A stretch of 64,000 bases of DNA from UBA1952 sp965246855 (GCA_965246855.1 CBDFFP010000003.1:124001-188000), one strand, 5' to 3'. Positions 49,301 to 57,332 are shown, counted from the stretch's first letter. A program made the numbers and translations. The notes: generated from the letters alone by a model not told the origin.

Positions 49301-49438
49301 TTCCTGCTTGTAGGCAGTGGAAAGAAATTCGCCGCAATCCCAGAACGAAACCGTTCGTTCCATGGTTGCGAGATAGACGAAGGCGGCAATGGCAAAGGCC
49401 ACCCAGCCGACGATGTTATTAATCTTACGGTAGTTCAT
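46349..49438 (-). CDS. DUF2723 multi-pass membrane protein
   Basis: This 1029-residue protein is a Bacteroidota DUF2723 membrane protein, a group related to O-mannosyltransferase-like GT-C proteins (human TMEM260). The N-terminus has NNIVGWVAFAIAAFVYLATM, the acidic first loop motif VSFWDCGEFLSTAYKQEVGH, and about ten transmembrane helices to residue 600. A soluble C-terminal region follows with SLLGIGWYIDQLNYKVNEAD and TPYRGKAANSPTREGGYVDL. The conserved Asp/Glu in the first loop is a GT-C hallmark. It may glycosylate exported proteins, but this is inferred. Confidence 0.9.
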   Translation of the reverse strand: MNYRKINNIVGWVAFAIAAFVYLATMERTVSFWDCGEFLSTAYKQEVGHSPGAPFFALIQRMFGLFAENGMTAGHSKNAALLMNAESALTSAATILFLFWTITYFAKKMLARDVDTPTRNQTLLIMGSGLVGALAYTFSDTFWFSAVEGEVYATSSFFTALTFWAILKWERVADEPGADRWLLFIAYLIGLSVAVHLLNLLSIPPIGLVFYFRRYKATTTGAIVAFILSCVVLGAVQFGVLQGLPAIAGWFELTFVNGFGLPFDSGALTFLVLLVVALVWLVSWTKKRGSYYGHLATLATIFILIGFSSYLIPVIRSRADVPIDMTNPDNTFTLLSYLQREQFGQQPILYGPDFDCRVTEVDSNGNQYAQTKLNGKDHYERVGVKPKYHFEEDKQRFFPRIWDSNDPGHVRFYKEYLGLSEGERPTGGDNMRYFMGYQMNWMWWRYFMWNYAGRQNDFEGQGEAKNGNWISGIGVVDRARGLGDLDKMSDGYVNNRARNQLYFLPLILGVMGLVYQFNRDRRDGWVVFTLFFFTGIAIGIFLNMTPLQPRERDYAFAGSTYAFAIWIGLGVLMLHDWLQKAVKGAAASYGAIGISLMAVPMLMASQEWDDHDRSGKTLARATAINTLQSCEKNAVLFTFGDNETYPLWYAQEIEGIRPDVRVINTSLLGIGWYIDQLNYKVNEADAVPMAWKAKDYTGDSHNYLMYFDNPSIPKDRFFPLADIVKFYTSDNDAEKLTDNGGKKVNYLPTKNLEVPGASAAMLRGMGINVGDSAAGQPVRFSLQKEMLQKDELAQLSIISQVAAEGWKRPIYFSSLQETGSYGQLQDYMKLEGTVYRLTPYRGKAANSPTREGGYVDLDKSVRLFNTLYTYGGAAGNNVYFDEKNRLMFMGYRINVSRVAEELAAAGRKAEAVQVLDKVMNGISERSMAYDGPALYVGRSYFIAGAPQRGKAIFDKLIRNSERDMEWIYSLPEDNRAGALRDVQQNLGIVNTIAQVAQQSGDSVYAKQVSQKFELMLKKAQPMMGGMGTQ

Positions 49439-49605
49439 CGGGCGCAAAGAAAAAAGGAAAGATTCAAAAAGCCGCAGGAAGTTTTGGCGATGAGGGAAAA
49501 TAAACGGCGCGCGGAGGGAAAAATTGCCGCTCTTGCTGCTTTGAGAAATATTTAAGCTTCTTCAGAATGCGGAACTTTTACTTTTTTATCCTCCTAGCAC
49601 GCAAT

Positions 49606-49613
49606 TATATTTG
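49606..49613 (+). promoter_or_regulatory. -7 promoter element for the duplicated-domain gene
   Basis: TATATTTG matches TAnnTTTG and lies 23 bp before the ATG at 49637. Confidence 0.45.
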
Positions 49614-49636
49614 TCTGAAATCCGGCGTTTGACCCT

Positions 49637-50581
49637 ATGGCCCGCATTCCTTTCCCCGAAAACTTTACCGCCCAGCAAAGGCTCTTTACGGATGTAAATA
49701 CAAAACACACCGCCGACGGCGCTAATAGCGAACTAAAGCCTTATCTCGCCCAGCAAAGCATCAACTTAACCGCCGATGCTGCCGCTGCCACGCAGGCCGC
49801 TATGCATGAAGAGGCCCGTTCCGCTCGCAGCAAAAGCGCCGAGAACTTCCGTCAGCTTCGTGACAATCACTTCCTCCCCATGTTCGCGCTTTTTAAAAGC
49901 ATGGTGCAGTTCCTCAAGGGCTTTTATCGTGGCAATGAAAGGGAATTGGGCCACTGGGGCATCTCCGTAAACGGAAGCCGAAAAATTGTGTATCCCTCCG
50001 ACTTTGACGCGCAGACAAAGGGGATGGATAGCTTTCTTCAAAAGCACACCGGTCTTGGAAATGCCTCCCCACTGATACCTTATCTTATCAAACAAAGCAT
50101 TTCCGTCCCGGCCATGCAGACGAATCTTGCCAGTGCAGTGAATCATCAGAAAAGCATGAAGGAGGCAGCCAAGAGTGCGGAAGAAGAGCGGGTAGCGCGC
50201 GACCATTTATGGAGCCCTGTGGTAGCCCACCTGCGTGGAATTGTTGATTACCTGAAAAAACTGAACAGCAATAACCCCAAATCATTGGGAGCTTATGGCA
50301 TTTCGGTTGATGACTCACCACGCCCGCCTAAGCTGCGGAAAACAACGCTGAAAGCCGGAGCGCAAATAACACAAAACGGAGTCCGTATTGGCGGAAGCTT
50401 CAACAATATAGGCAGCGTTCCCTTGCATCTATATCGGGGCAAGACCATAACGGGCACGCCTACTGTTGTTGCTGTCGGAGACCAGTTGGGAATATTGAAA
50501 GGATGGAGTACGCTAACCGTAGTGAACATCTCTACGAAAGAGGCAGGCAGGTTTACAGTGACTAGTACGCAGAATCATTAA
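49637..50581 (+). CDS. Unknown protein with two repeated helical domains and a beta C-terminus
   Basis: This 314-residue protein has no signal peptide. Two units of about 100-120 residues are related: LKPYLAQQSINLTADAAAAT with LGHWGISVNGS, and LIPYLIKQSISVPAMQTNLA with LGAYGISVDDS. Each is a helical bundle followed by a short WGIS/YGIS turn. The C-terminal 90 residues are beta-rich (VRIGGSFNNIGSVPLHLYRG, LTVVNISTKEAGRFTVTST). The architecture recalls Bacteroidota proteins with a helical N-terminus that ends in a conserved LGI-type turn, but I can name no family. Function is unknown. Confidence 0.65.
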   Translation: MARIPFPENFTAQQRLFTDVNTKHTADGANSELKPYLAQQSINLTADAAAATQAAMHEEARSARSKSAENFRQLRDNHFLPMFALFKSMVQFLKGFYRGNERELGHWGISVNGSRKIVYPSDFDAQTKGMDSFLQKHTGLGNASPLIPYLIKQSISVPAMQTNLASAVNHQKSMKEAAKSAEEERVARDHLWSPVVAHLRGIVDYLKKLNSNNPKSLGAYGISVDDSPRPPKLRKTTLKAGAQITQNGVRIGGSFNNIGSVPLHLYRGKTITGTPTVVAVGDQLGILKGWSTLTVVNISTKEAGRFTVTSTQNH

Positions 50582-50596
50582 GAAAGAATGCATAAA

Positions 50597-50722
50597 GGAA
50601 CCGAAATAAAGGAAAACGGAACCGGAATTATTGGTAAAGGAACTGAAAATAGAAAAAACGGAACCGAAAATGTAAATTCAGGAACCGAAAATGATGAAAA
50701 GGGAACCGAAAATAAGTAGGAA
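50597..50722. repeat. 21-bp tandem array (six units, GGAACCGAAAAT core)
   Basis: The core GGAACCGAAAAT (or GGAACTGAAAAT, GGAACCGGAATT) starts at 50597, 50618, 50639, 50660, 50681 and 50702, exactly 21 bp apart. The other 9 bp vary. The array lies in the 159-bp convergent gap before the IPExxxVDY gene. Because 21 is a multiple of three, it leaves open frames with 7-residue periods (FSVPxxx), which are not credible proteins. Confidence 0.9.
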
Positions 50723-50740
50723 AGGCCCTTATAGTTGTTT

Positions 50741-51187
50741 CTACAACACCAGATTTGCCCCATTCTTCAACTGCTGAAAAGGCAGCACATACGCCATCTG
50801 CACCTGCGGCAGTTCGCGCAGCATGTTGGCATACAGGTGCGCGTCCTCTTCGGGTGTATTGCAGCGCAGGAGCCACACATAATCCAGGTTCGGCAGCTCC
50901 GGCAGCAGCATGTCGGCGTCCATTTTCAGGCGATACAGCGTCATCTCTGTGGCTTCCGCTTCCGAGTGCTGTTGAAACACCGGAAAGTAGCGCTGGAAGT
51001 TGTCGTCACCGGGCGTTTTCATACACAAATCCTGATCCGGCTTGCGCATCAGCCCTATGCCGAAAGCCCGATTGAGCGCACAGCACAGCCGCGACGGCGG
51101 CAGCGGCGAAGAAATGCCGATAAGCGCCGTGCTGTCGAAGAAATCTTCTTCCAGAAGTGCCAGTTGAAGGACTTTTTTTTGGGCCAT
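50741..51187 (-). CDS. IPExxxVDY-family protein
   Basis: This 148-residue cytoplasmic protein matches the IPExxxVDY family, known only from Bacteroidota and of unknown function. The family pattern is visible in FFDSTALIGISSPLPPSRLC, then CALNRAFGIGL and the eponymous motif LLPELPNLDYVWLLRC (LPExxxLDY here). In other Bacteroidota the family is often near pyk, but here pyk is 22 kb away. It is divergent from the SPFH gene (121 bp gap). Confidence 0.75.
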   Translation of the reverse strand: MAQKKVLQLALLEEDFFDSTALIGISSPLPPSRLCCALNRAFGIGLMRKPDQDLCMKTPGDDNFQRYFPVFQQHSEAEATEMTLYRLKMDADMLLPELPNLDYVWLLRCNTPEEDAHLYANMLRELPQVQMAYVLPFQQLKNGANLVL

Positions 51188-51308
51188 GCGGTTTTTCCCG
51201 ACAAGACTTTTTGTGCCGGAAAATCACGCCGCAAAGTTGAAAGAAACGGGTAGCTTGCAGCGCAGCAAGATTGTCTTTTTCTTAAAAATTTCTTCGCGCC
51301 TTTTCCCT

Positions 51309-52235
51309 ATGAATCCCGCTTCGCTGATTTTTCTTCTGCTTGTCGTGTTGATTGTAGCTACCAGCGTGGTTACCGTCCGGCAAGGAACCGTGGCTGTCAC
51401 CACCATCTTCGGGAAATTCCGGCGCATTCTGCGGCCCGGCCTCAACTTCAAAATCCCTTTGATTGAGAAAGTCTACACCCGCATCTCCATCCAGAACCGC
51501 TCCATAGAGCTGAAGTTTCAGGCCATTACGCAGGACCAGGCCAACGTGAATTTCTCGGCCATGCTGCTTTACGCGGTGCTGAATCAGGAAAGCACATCCA
51601 TTCAGAACGTGGCCTTCAAGTTCATGGATAACCAGTCGTTTATGCAGGCGCTGATTCGCTCCGTAGAAGGCGCGGTGCGGGCCTTTGTAGCGACGCGCCG
51701 CCAAAGCGAAGTCTTGCTCCTGCGCACCGAAATCATCCTCCACATCAAAGAGCAGCTGGACCAGCAGTTGGAGAATTGGGGCTACCATCTCATAGACCTT
51801 CAGATGAACGACATCACCTTCGACGAAGCTATTATGCGCTCCATGGCGCAAGTGGTAGCGAGCAACAACCTGAAAGCCGCTGCCGAAAACGAAGGACAGG
51901 CGCTCCTTATCACCAAAACCAAAGCAGCAGAAGCAGAAGGAAACGCCATTAAAATCTCCGCCGAAGCCGAGCGTCAGGCGGCGCAGTTGCGCGGGCAGGG
52001 CGTGGCGCTTTTCCGGGAAGAAGTGGCGCGCGGCATGGCCCTAGCCGCGCAGGAAATGGAGAAAGCGCAGTTGGACACGTCCTTTATTCTCTTCTCCATG
52101 TGGACAGACGCAATTAAGCACTTCGCAGAGGCCGGAAAAGGCAACACGATTTTCCTCGACGGCAGCAATGAAGGCATGGAGCGCACAATGAAGCAGATGA
52201 TGTCCATGATGGGGAAGAAAGGACTGAACCAGTAG
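51309..52235 (+). CDS. SPFH/Band 7 family protein
   Basis: This 308-residue protein has an N-terminal membrane anchor (SLIFLLLVVLIVATSVVTVR) and an SPFH domain with GTVAVTTIFGKFRRILRPGL, NRSIELKFQAITQDQANVNF and SVEGAVRAFVATRRQSEVLL. The C-terminal coiled coil is Ala/Glu-rich (AAENEGQALLITKTKAAEAE). It resembles stomatin/flotillin-like scaffolds that organise membrane domains. The partner is not adjacent. The start ATG at 51309 places the anchor at the very N-terminus; an upstream frame to 51186 is rejected. Confidence 0.92.
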   Translation: MNPASLIFLLLVVLIVATSVVTVRQGTVAVTTIFGKFRRILRPGLNFKIPLIEKVYTRISIQNRSIELKFQAITQDQANVNFSAMLLYAVLNQESTSIQNVAFKFMDNQSFMQALIRSVEGAVRAFVATRRQSEVLLLRTEIILHIKEQLDQQLENWGYHLIDLQMNDITFDEAIMRSMAQVVASNNLKAAAENEGQALLITKTKAAEAEGNAIKISAEAERQAAQLRGQGVALFREEVARGMALAAQEMEKAQLDTSFILFSMWTDAIKHFAEAGKGNTIFLDGSNEGMERTMKQMMSMMGKKGLNQ

Positions 52236-52293
52236 GAACAAGTGGTCTTTAGACTTTTGTCTTGATACTTGCTACTTGTGCCTTGATACTTTC

Positions 52294-52302
52294 TACTTTC
52301 GC
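52294..52302 (+). promoter_or_regulatory. -7 promoter-like element for purA
   Basis: TACTTTCGC is a near match to TAnnTTTGC and lies 21 bp before the purA ATG. The preceding spacer repeats TTGATACTT/CTACTTG words. Confidence 0.35.
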
Positions 52303-52323
52303 CGCTTCAAAAATTCTGAATCA

Positions 52324-53610
52324 ATGGTGGACGTTTTGCTGGGCCTGCAATGGGGCGATGAAGGGAAAGGGAAAATCGTGGATTTTCTGGCTGCCCGTTA
52401 TGATGTGATTGCACGCTTTCAAGGCGGGCCGAATGCAGGACACACGCTTTATGTAGAAGGACGAAAAGTGGTGCTCCACACCGTTCCCTCCGGCATCTTT
52501 CACCTACACTGCCAAAACCTCATCGGCAACGGCGTAGTGATAGACCCGGTGACCTTGATGAAGGAGCTGGACACCATTACCGAACTGGTTCCTGACGCAC
52601 TCTCGCGACTGTTCATCGCTTCCCGCGCGCACCTCATTCTGCCGACCCACCGCGCATTAGATGCTGCTTCCGAAGCGGCGAAAGGGAGCGAAAAAATCGG
52701 CTCTACACTCAAAGGAATCGGCCCGGCCTACATGGACAAAACCGGGCGCAACGGCCTGCGCGTGGGCGACCTTTTGAGCAAAGATTTTGAGAGCCGCTAC
52801 CGCAAAATCCGGGAAAAGCACATGCAGATGCTGGCCCATTACGACACCGTAACCGACTGGCGTGCGTGGGAAACAGACTTCCTTTCCAGCGTGGAAAAAC
52901 TGCGCGCGCTGCACATTGTGGACGGCGAATACTGGATGGAAATGCAGCTTGCCAACGGCAAGAAAGTGCTGGCCGAAGGCGCGCAAGGCTCTATGCTGGA
53001 CGTGGACTTTGGAACTTATCCTTTCGTCACTTCAAGCAACACACTCTCGTCGGGCGCATGCGGTGGATTGGGCATCTCACCTTCCAAAGTCGGTGAGGTT
53101 TATGGCATCACCAAAGCTTACTGCACCCGCGTGGGCGGCGGGCCTTTCCCCACAGAACTGCACGGTGAGGAAGGGGAGAGCCTGCGCAAGGCAGGCGGCG
53201 AGTTTGGCGCTACCACAGGCCGTCCGCGCCGTTGCGGCTGGATGGATTTGGTTGCGTTGCGCTATGCCTGTTTGCTGAGCGGTGTGACGCAGCTTATCAT
53301 CACTAAAACCGACGTGCTGGATGGCTTTTCGCCGCTAAAGGTTTGCACGGCTTATAAAATCAACAACGAAGAGACGCGGCAAATGCCTTTTGACCTTTGT
53401 GGCGAAACGGTGGAGCCGGTGTATGAGACCTTCGAGGGCTGGAAGGAAACGCCGCTTTCGGAGGTGAAGGACATGGCCCGTTTGCCCCGGAATTTTGCGG
53501 ATTACTGCCGCTTTATAGAAGACTATCTGGATGTGCCGGTGCGTTATATTTCCAACGGCGTTCACCGTGAGCAATTGCTTCAGAAAGAGGTTCAAACGGC
53601 GGGAAAATAA
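52324..53610 (+). CDS. purA: Adenylosuccinate synthetase
   Basis: This 428-residue enzyme converts IMP and aspartate to adenylosuccinate in AMP synthesis. Signatures are LLGLQWGDEGKGKIVDFLAA at the N-terminus (GTP P-loop, catalytic Asp), QGGPNAGHTLYVEGRKVVLH (catalytic His), STLKGIGPAYMDKTGRNGLR, and AEGAQGSMLDVDFGTYPFVT. The C-terminus contains GVTQLIITKTDVLDGFSPLK. Length is typical. It stands alone with its own promoter, and the following gene is unrelated. Confidence 0.98.
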   Translation: MVDVLLGLQWGDEGKGKIVDFLAARYDVIARFQGGPNAGHTLYVEGRKVVLHTVPSGIFHLHCQNLIGNGVVIDPVTLMKELDTITELVPDALSRLFIASRAHLILPTHRALDAASEAAKGSEKIGSTLKGIGPAYMDKTGRNGLRVGDLLSKDFESRYRKIREKHMQMLAHYDTVTDWRAWETDFLSSVEKLRALHIVDGEYWMEMQLANGKKVLAEGAQGSMLDVDFGTYPFVTSSNTLSSGACGGLGISPSKVGEVYGITKAYCTRVGGGPFPTELHGEEGESLRKAGGEFGATTGRPRRCGWMDLVALRYACLLSGVTQLIITKTDVLDGFSPLKVCTAYKINNEETRQMPFDLCGETVEPVYETFEGWKETPLSEVKDMARLPRNFADYCRFIEDYLDVPVRYISNGVHREQLLQKEVQTAGK

Positions 53611-53701
53611 GAAACAAAAAGGGGAAAAAAATTTTGTTCTTTTGCGCGCCGCGCGAAAAATTTGACCCCGAAAACTTCTCTTACCGAGACTGCCAAAAAA
53701 C

Positions 53702-54139
53702 ATGAAAACGAACCCCGAAAAGAAAGCAGCACCTGCGAAGGCCCCCGCCGAAAAAGCGGCTGCACCGAAAAAGGCTGCGCCTGCCAAAAAAGCTTCTAAA
53801 AAAGCCGACGGCAACGAAGAAGAGCAAGAAGAAAAACCTGCTGTTGCTGCCAAGCCCGCAGCACCGAAAAAAGCGGCTGCCAAGCGTCCCGCCGATGAAG
53901 ACGACGACCTGAACGACGCGGAAGCAGACGACCACGACAGCGGTGAAGAAGAAGAGGACGACTTTGTGATGGACAAAGACTTTGAGGAGTTTGACCTTCC
54001 AAAGTCGAAGAAAGGAACCACCGGCGGCAGCAAAAAATCCAGCGATGACGACCTTGGTCTGGATGACGAGTTCAAAGACCTCGGTTTTGACAGTCATTCT
54101 GGCGGTAAGGGCGGCTACGACGATGACGACGATTTTTAA
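53702..54139 (+). CDS. Charged low-complexity protein (histone H1-like N-terminus, acidic C-terminus)
   Basis: This 145-residue protein is unlike an enzyme. Residues 1-60 are Lys/Ala/Pro-rich, with PKKAAPAKKASKKADGNEEE, resembling bacterial histone H1-like proteins. Residues 60-145 are acidic (DDDLNDAEADDHDSGEEEED, then a lower complexity region) and the protein ends GGYDDDDDF. The terminal acidic-aromatic tail resembles the SSB C-terminal tip only superficially. It may bind nucleic acid or protein through charge; this is inferred. Coding is supported by the start, spacing and lack of frame disruption. Confidence 0.7.
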   Translation: MKTNPEKKAAPAKAPAEKAAAPKKAAPAKKASKKADGNEEEQEEKPAVAAKPAAPKKAAAKRPADEDDDLNDAEADDHDSGEEEEDDFVMDKDFEEFDLPKSKKGTTGGSKKSSDDDLGLDDEFKDLGFDSHSGGKGGYDDDDDF

Positions 54140-54164
54140 GTCGGCGGTGAAACACACACTTTCC

Positions 54165-55397
54165 ATGCCGGATACAACCGGTTTTAAAGACAAGGCGCTG
54201 CATTGGGTTTCCCGGTGCAGCCCTTTTGTTTTTCTGGACTCCTGTGGATATGCCGACCCGTATGGCAAGTATGAATGGATAGCTGCCTGCGGCACTCGCC
54301 GGACTTTTGAAAGCTGGGATTTACTGCAAAAGCAAGAGGGAAAGCATTGGCTCTTCGGGCATCTCTCTTACGAAGCACACCGGCAAATGAATGTGTTTTC
54401 CGACGCATTGCCACCGGAAGAAAACGGTATTCCGCAGGTTCATTTCTTTGAGCCGGAGACCGTGATTTTTCAGCGGCGCGGAAGCAGCGAAGTAGAAGTA
54501 TGGACAGAAGGGGATGCGGCGGAAATTCTGGCTGCGGTGGACGCGATTTCTATGGAAGAAAAGCCCTTGCCGAAAGGGTTTTTCAAGCGGGATTTTGAGC
54601 AGGAAGCCTATTGCAAAATCATCCAAAAACTGCGTCGACACATTTATGAAGGCGATTGCTACGAGATTAATTTCTGCAACCGCCGGGAAGGTTTTTTGGA
54701 GCATTCCGTTTCACCTATAGACGTGTTCTTGGCGCTTCGCCGCGCTTCGCCTGCACCCTTTGCGGCCTGCTATGGCTTTGGCGAAAAATGGCTTGTCTGC
54801 GCGTCACCGGAACGGTACCTGACAGGGGAAGGAGCGCAGCTGATTTCCCAACCGATTAAAGGAACCGCGCCGCGCTTTGCAGAGGCGAAGAAAGACGAAG
54901 CTGCACGACATGCGCTCCAGACTTCCGCCAAAGACCGCGCTGAAAACGTGATGATTGTGGACTTGACGCGCTCGGATTTTGCGCGGGTATGCAAGCCGGG
55001 AAGTGTGGAAGTGAATACGCTTTTTGAGGTGCAATCGTTCCCGCAGGTACATCAGTTAGTGAGTACGGTTTCGGGGGAATTATTGCCGGAAAAAACTTTT
55101 TGGGACGCCGTGGAAACGTCTTTTCCGATGGGCAGCATGACCGGCGCGCCCCGCCAAAAAGTGATGGACTTAATCCGCCTGTACGAAAGCCGGGAGAGAG
55201 GCTTTTTTTCCGGCTCCGTTGGTTTCTGCGACCCGGAAGGCCACGCCGATTTGAATGTGGTTATCCGCTCGCTGTGGGGCAGGGGAGAAGAAGTGTTTTT
55301 CAACACCGGCGGCGCAATTACCTGGAGCAGCACACCGGAAGGCGAATGGGAGGAATGTTTGTTGAAAGGACGGGCGATTGAGAGGCTGTTTTTATGA
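54165..55397 (+). CDS. Anthranilate/para-aminobenzoate synthase component I
   Basis: This 410-residue chorismate-binding enzyme resembles PabB/TrpE. Motifs are YEGDCYEINFCNRREGFLEH, FGEKWLVCASPERYLTGEGA, LISQPIKGTAPRFAEAKKDE (chorismate-site lysine), and FPMGSMTGAPRQKVMDLIRL. The N-terminus of PabB-type proteins starts similarly (KALHWVSRCSPFVFLDSCGY). No amidotransferase partner or aminodeoxychorismate lyase is adjacent, so folate versus tryptophan role is open, though PabB is favoured by length. The start ATG at 54165 is 25 bp after the preceding stop. It overlaps the convergent DoxX gene by 6 bp. Confidence 0.85.
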   Translation: MPDTTGFKDKALHWVSRCSPFVFLDSCGYADPYGKYEWIAACGTRRTFESWDLLQKQEGKHWLFGHLSYEAHRQMNVFSDALPPEENGIPQVHFFEPETVIFQRRGSSEVEVWTEGDAAEILAAVDAISMEEKPLPKGFFKRDFEQEAYCKIIQKLRRHIYEGDCYEINFCNRREGFLEHSVSPIDVFLALRRASPAPFAACYGFGEKWLVCASPERYLTGEGAQLISQPIKGTAPRFAEAKKDEAARHALQTSAKDRAENVMIVDLTRSDFARVCKPGSVEVNTLFEVQSFPQVHQLVSTVSGELLPEKTFWDAVETSFPMGSMTGAPRQKVMDLIRLYESRERGFFSGSVGFCDPEGHADLNVVIRSLWGRGEEVFFNTGGAITWSSTPEGEWEECLLKGRAIERLFL

Positions 55398-55769
55398 ATT
55401 CTCCCTTCTCTTCGCATATTGCCATGCCCACCAGATAAGCACAGCCTGCAAAGGCAACCGCAGCCATGCAATCCATTCCTGCGGATTTTGCGCCCGGTGC
55501 CAATCCAACGTCATTTGAACATTGGCCGGAAAGACCGCAAGCAGCAACAGAATGATTCCCCACGCCGCCAATCGCCGCGTTTTTAACGGGAACAACAGAA
55601 TGCCCAACATAATCTCCGCAACCCCGGAAAGGGCCACTAAAAAAGCAGGCGCAGGAAGCCAGCGCGGCATGATGGCTGCATAGTTCGCCGGGTGGATAAA
55701 ATGGTTGATACCCACCACGATGTAGAGTGCGCCCATAATCAACAAGCCGATGGGAAAGCGGGAAGTCAT
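55392..55769 (-). CDS. DoxX-like small membrane protein
   Basis: This 125-residue protein has four predicted transmembrane helices (IGLLIMGALYIVVGINHFI, FLVALSGVAEIMLGILLF, LAAWGIILLLLAVFPANV, LRLPLQAVLIWWAWQYAK), the arrangement of the DoxX/YphA-like family. The motif GINHFIHPANYAAIMPRWLP is typical. Function is unclear. The start at 55769 (MTSRFPIG) is preferred; in-frame Mets at 55787 and 55823 are possible. It is convergent with pabB, overlapping by 6 bp. Confidence 0.78.
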   Translation of the reverse strand: MTSRFPIGLLIMGALYIVVGINHFIHPANYAAIMPRWLPAPAFLVALSGVAEIMLGILLFPLKTRRLAAWGIILLLLAVFPANVQMTLDWHRAQNPQEWIAWLRLPLQAVLIWWAWQYAKRRENS

Positions 55770-55886
55770 AGCCTTGAAGGTAGGCATTGCGAAAAGGCAG
55801 TTGCAGAATAGAGGTTTGGACATACGTGAGTAGATTATCAGTGGCAGAAGAACATTTGCGTCAGAAAGAAGGATAGCTTGCCTTTC

Positions 55887-55895
55887 TAAATTTGC
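55887..55895 (+). promoter_or_regulatory. -7 promoter element for the TPR protein gene
   Basis: TAAATTTGC is a full match to TAnnTTTGC, 20 bp before the ATG at 55916. Confidence 0.5.
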
Positions 55896-55915
55896 GTCTC
55901 CAAAACACACAAGTA

Positions 55916-57280
55916 ATGCTTTTGAAAAAAACAATACTAATATTAGCTTGTTTGAAGAGCGCCTGCATTTTTGCTCAAACAGATGTCAAATACAAGGTTA
56001 TAGATTCACTGCTCCGCACGGAATCTATAACCGACGCGATGACAGTCTTAGAAAAGCTTCGCAATGCACCCGCGAAAGACACTAGTGATGCTGCGTACTG
56101 GTTGCGTTTCTCAAAGGCTTTCTACGCCACCTACAGCTATTCGGATGCCGCAACTGCGTTGGACAAAGCAATTGCATTGAAGCCACAACAATCTCAATAC
56201 TATTTTGAAAAGGGGCTGTTGCTTAACAAGCTCAATAATCTGGAAAGTTCGCTAGTGAGTTTGGAACGCGCGGTAGCATTGAAGCCCGAAGGAGAATACT
56301 ATTACTGGAAAGGCATTGTCAATCAGCGGTTGAAGTATGGTTTGGCAGCGCAGCAGGATTATAGCAACGCGGTCAAAAAAGGGTTTTCCACGCCGGAACT
56401 TTATACCAACTACGCAATTCTTCTGGTGGAAGAAAAACGTCTTCCAGAAGCTCTCATTCAGGTAAACCACACCATCGCTCTAAACAAACAAGACCCTTCA
56501 GCTTACTCTGTACGCTCCAAAATACACCTTTACCTCTTTCACGTTGATTCGGCCTGTCGCGATGCCGCAGAAGCTATTAGTCTCGGTCATAAGCGCGCGT
56601 TTGAAATTCCGGATTCTGTTTGCAATGGCAATGCGATTATTAAGGGGAGATTTGTGGGTGATGTATGCGCTACGGTGGGGCTGGACAGCCAAGCCATTCA
56701 GGCTTATTCAAAAGCAATTGATGCCGGAACAGACGATGCCAATGTGTACCTGAATAGAGGGTACTGCTCCTATAGAATAAAGGATTACAAGCAGGCCGAG
56801 AAAGACTACTTGCAGGCGCTGACCCTACCCAATGCCGACCGGGACTTGTTGTACGATGATTTGGGTGTGCTTTACTTTGACCAGAGCGACTACTTGCATT
56901 CCATTGAGTATTCTACCAAGAGGATAATGTTGAATCCGAAAAATCCAGTATCCTATATAGACCGGGGACTTGGTTTCCGGAAACTGAAAAATTATAAAGA
57001 CGCTGAGAAAGACTTCAATACCGCCTTGTCTATTAAGCCCGATTTTCAGCGGGCTTTTGGCTACCGGGCGTACTTGTTTATGGAGCTTGGTCAACTTCAA
57101 AAAGCCTATAATGATGCCGATAAAGCGATTGATATAGATTCGACCTATGGTTACGCTTATTTGGTACGGGCACAGGTAAAATACAGTCTCGGTATAGCTG
57201 ACTACTGCATAGACCTGTATCAAGCTAAAAAATACGGTGAGCCGGCAGCAGAGCCTATTATCCGGTCACAATGCAAGTAA
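55916..57280 (+). CDS. Secreted tetratricopeptide-repeat protein
   Basis: This 454-residue protein has a signal peptide (KKTILILACLKSACIFAQ), then about ten TPR units. Examples are ATALDKAIALKPQQSQYYFE, SLVSLERAVALKPEGEYYYW, AIQAYSKAIDAGTDDANVYL, AEKDYLQALTLPNADRDLLY and AEKDFNTALSIKPDFQRAFG, all with the W/Y-L-G/A-Y-F-A-P spacing of 34 residues. TPRs mediate protein binding in the periplasm or at the surface. The partner is unknown. Base composition is noticeably more AT-rich than neighbours, as judged by eye. It precedes dnaE on the same strand by 84 bp. Confidence 0.85.
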   Translation: MLLKKTILILACLKSACIFAQTDVKYKVIDSLLRTESITDAMTVLEKLRNAPAKDTSDAAYWLRFSKAFYATYSYSDAATALDKAIALKPQQSQYYFEKGLLLNKLNNLESSLVSLERAVALKPEGEYYYWKGIVNQRLKYGLAAQQDYSNAVKKGFSTPELYTNYAILLVEEKRLPEALIQVNHTIALNKQDPSAYSVRSKIHLYLFHVDSACRDAAEAISLGHKRAFEIPDSVCNGNAIIKGRFVGDVCATVGLDSQAIQAYSKAIDAGTDDANVYLNRGYCSYRIKDYKQAEKDYLQALTLPNADRDLLYDDLGVLYFDQSDYLHSIEYSTKRIMLNPKNPVSYIDRGLGFRKLKNYKDAEKDFNTALSIKPDFQRAFGYRAYLFMELGQLQKAYNDADKAIDIDSTYGYAYLVRAQVKYSLGIADYCIDLYQAKKYGEPAAEPIIRSQCK

Positions 57281-57332
57281 AATGCCGGAGAGAAATACAC
57301 GCTTTAGCATCCTAAACCCAAACCGCTTTTCG

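Noticed and set aside
50578..50763. Minus-strand frame with repeated FSVP
   Set aside because: It is the translation of the 21-bp array; no start context, no family, and a convergent position.
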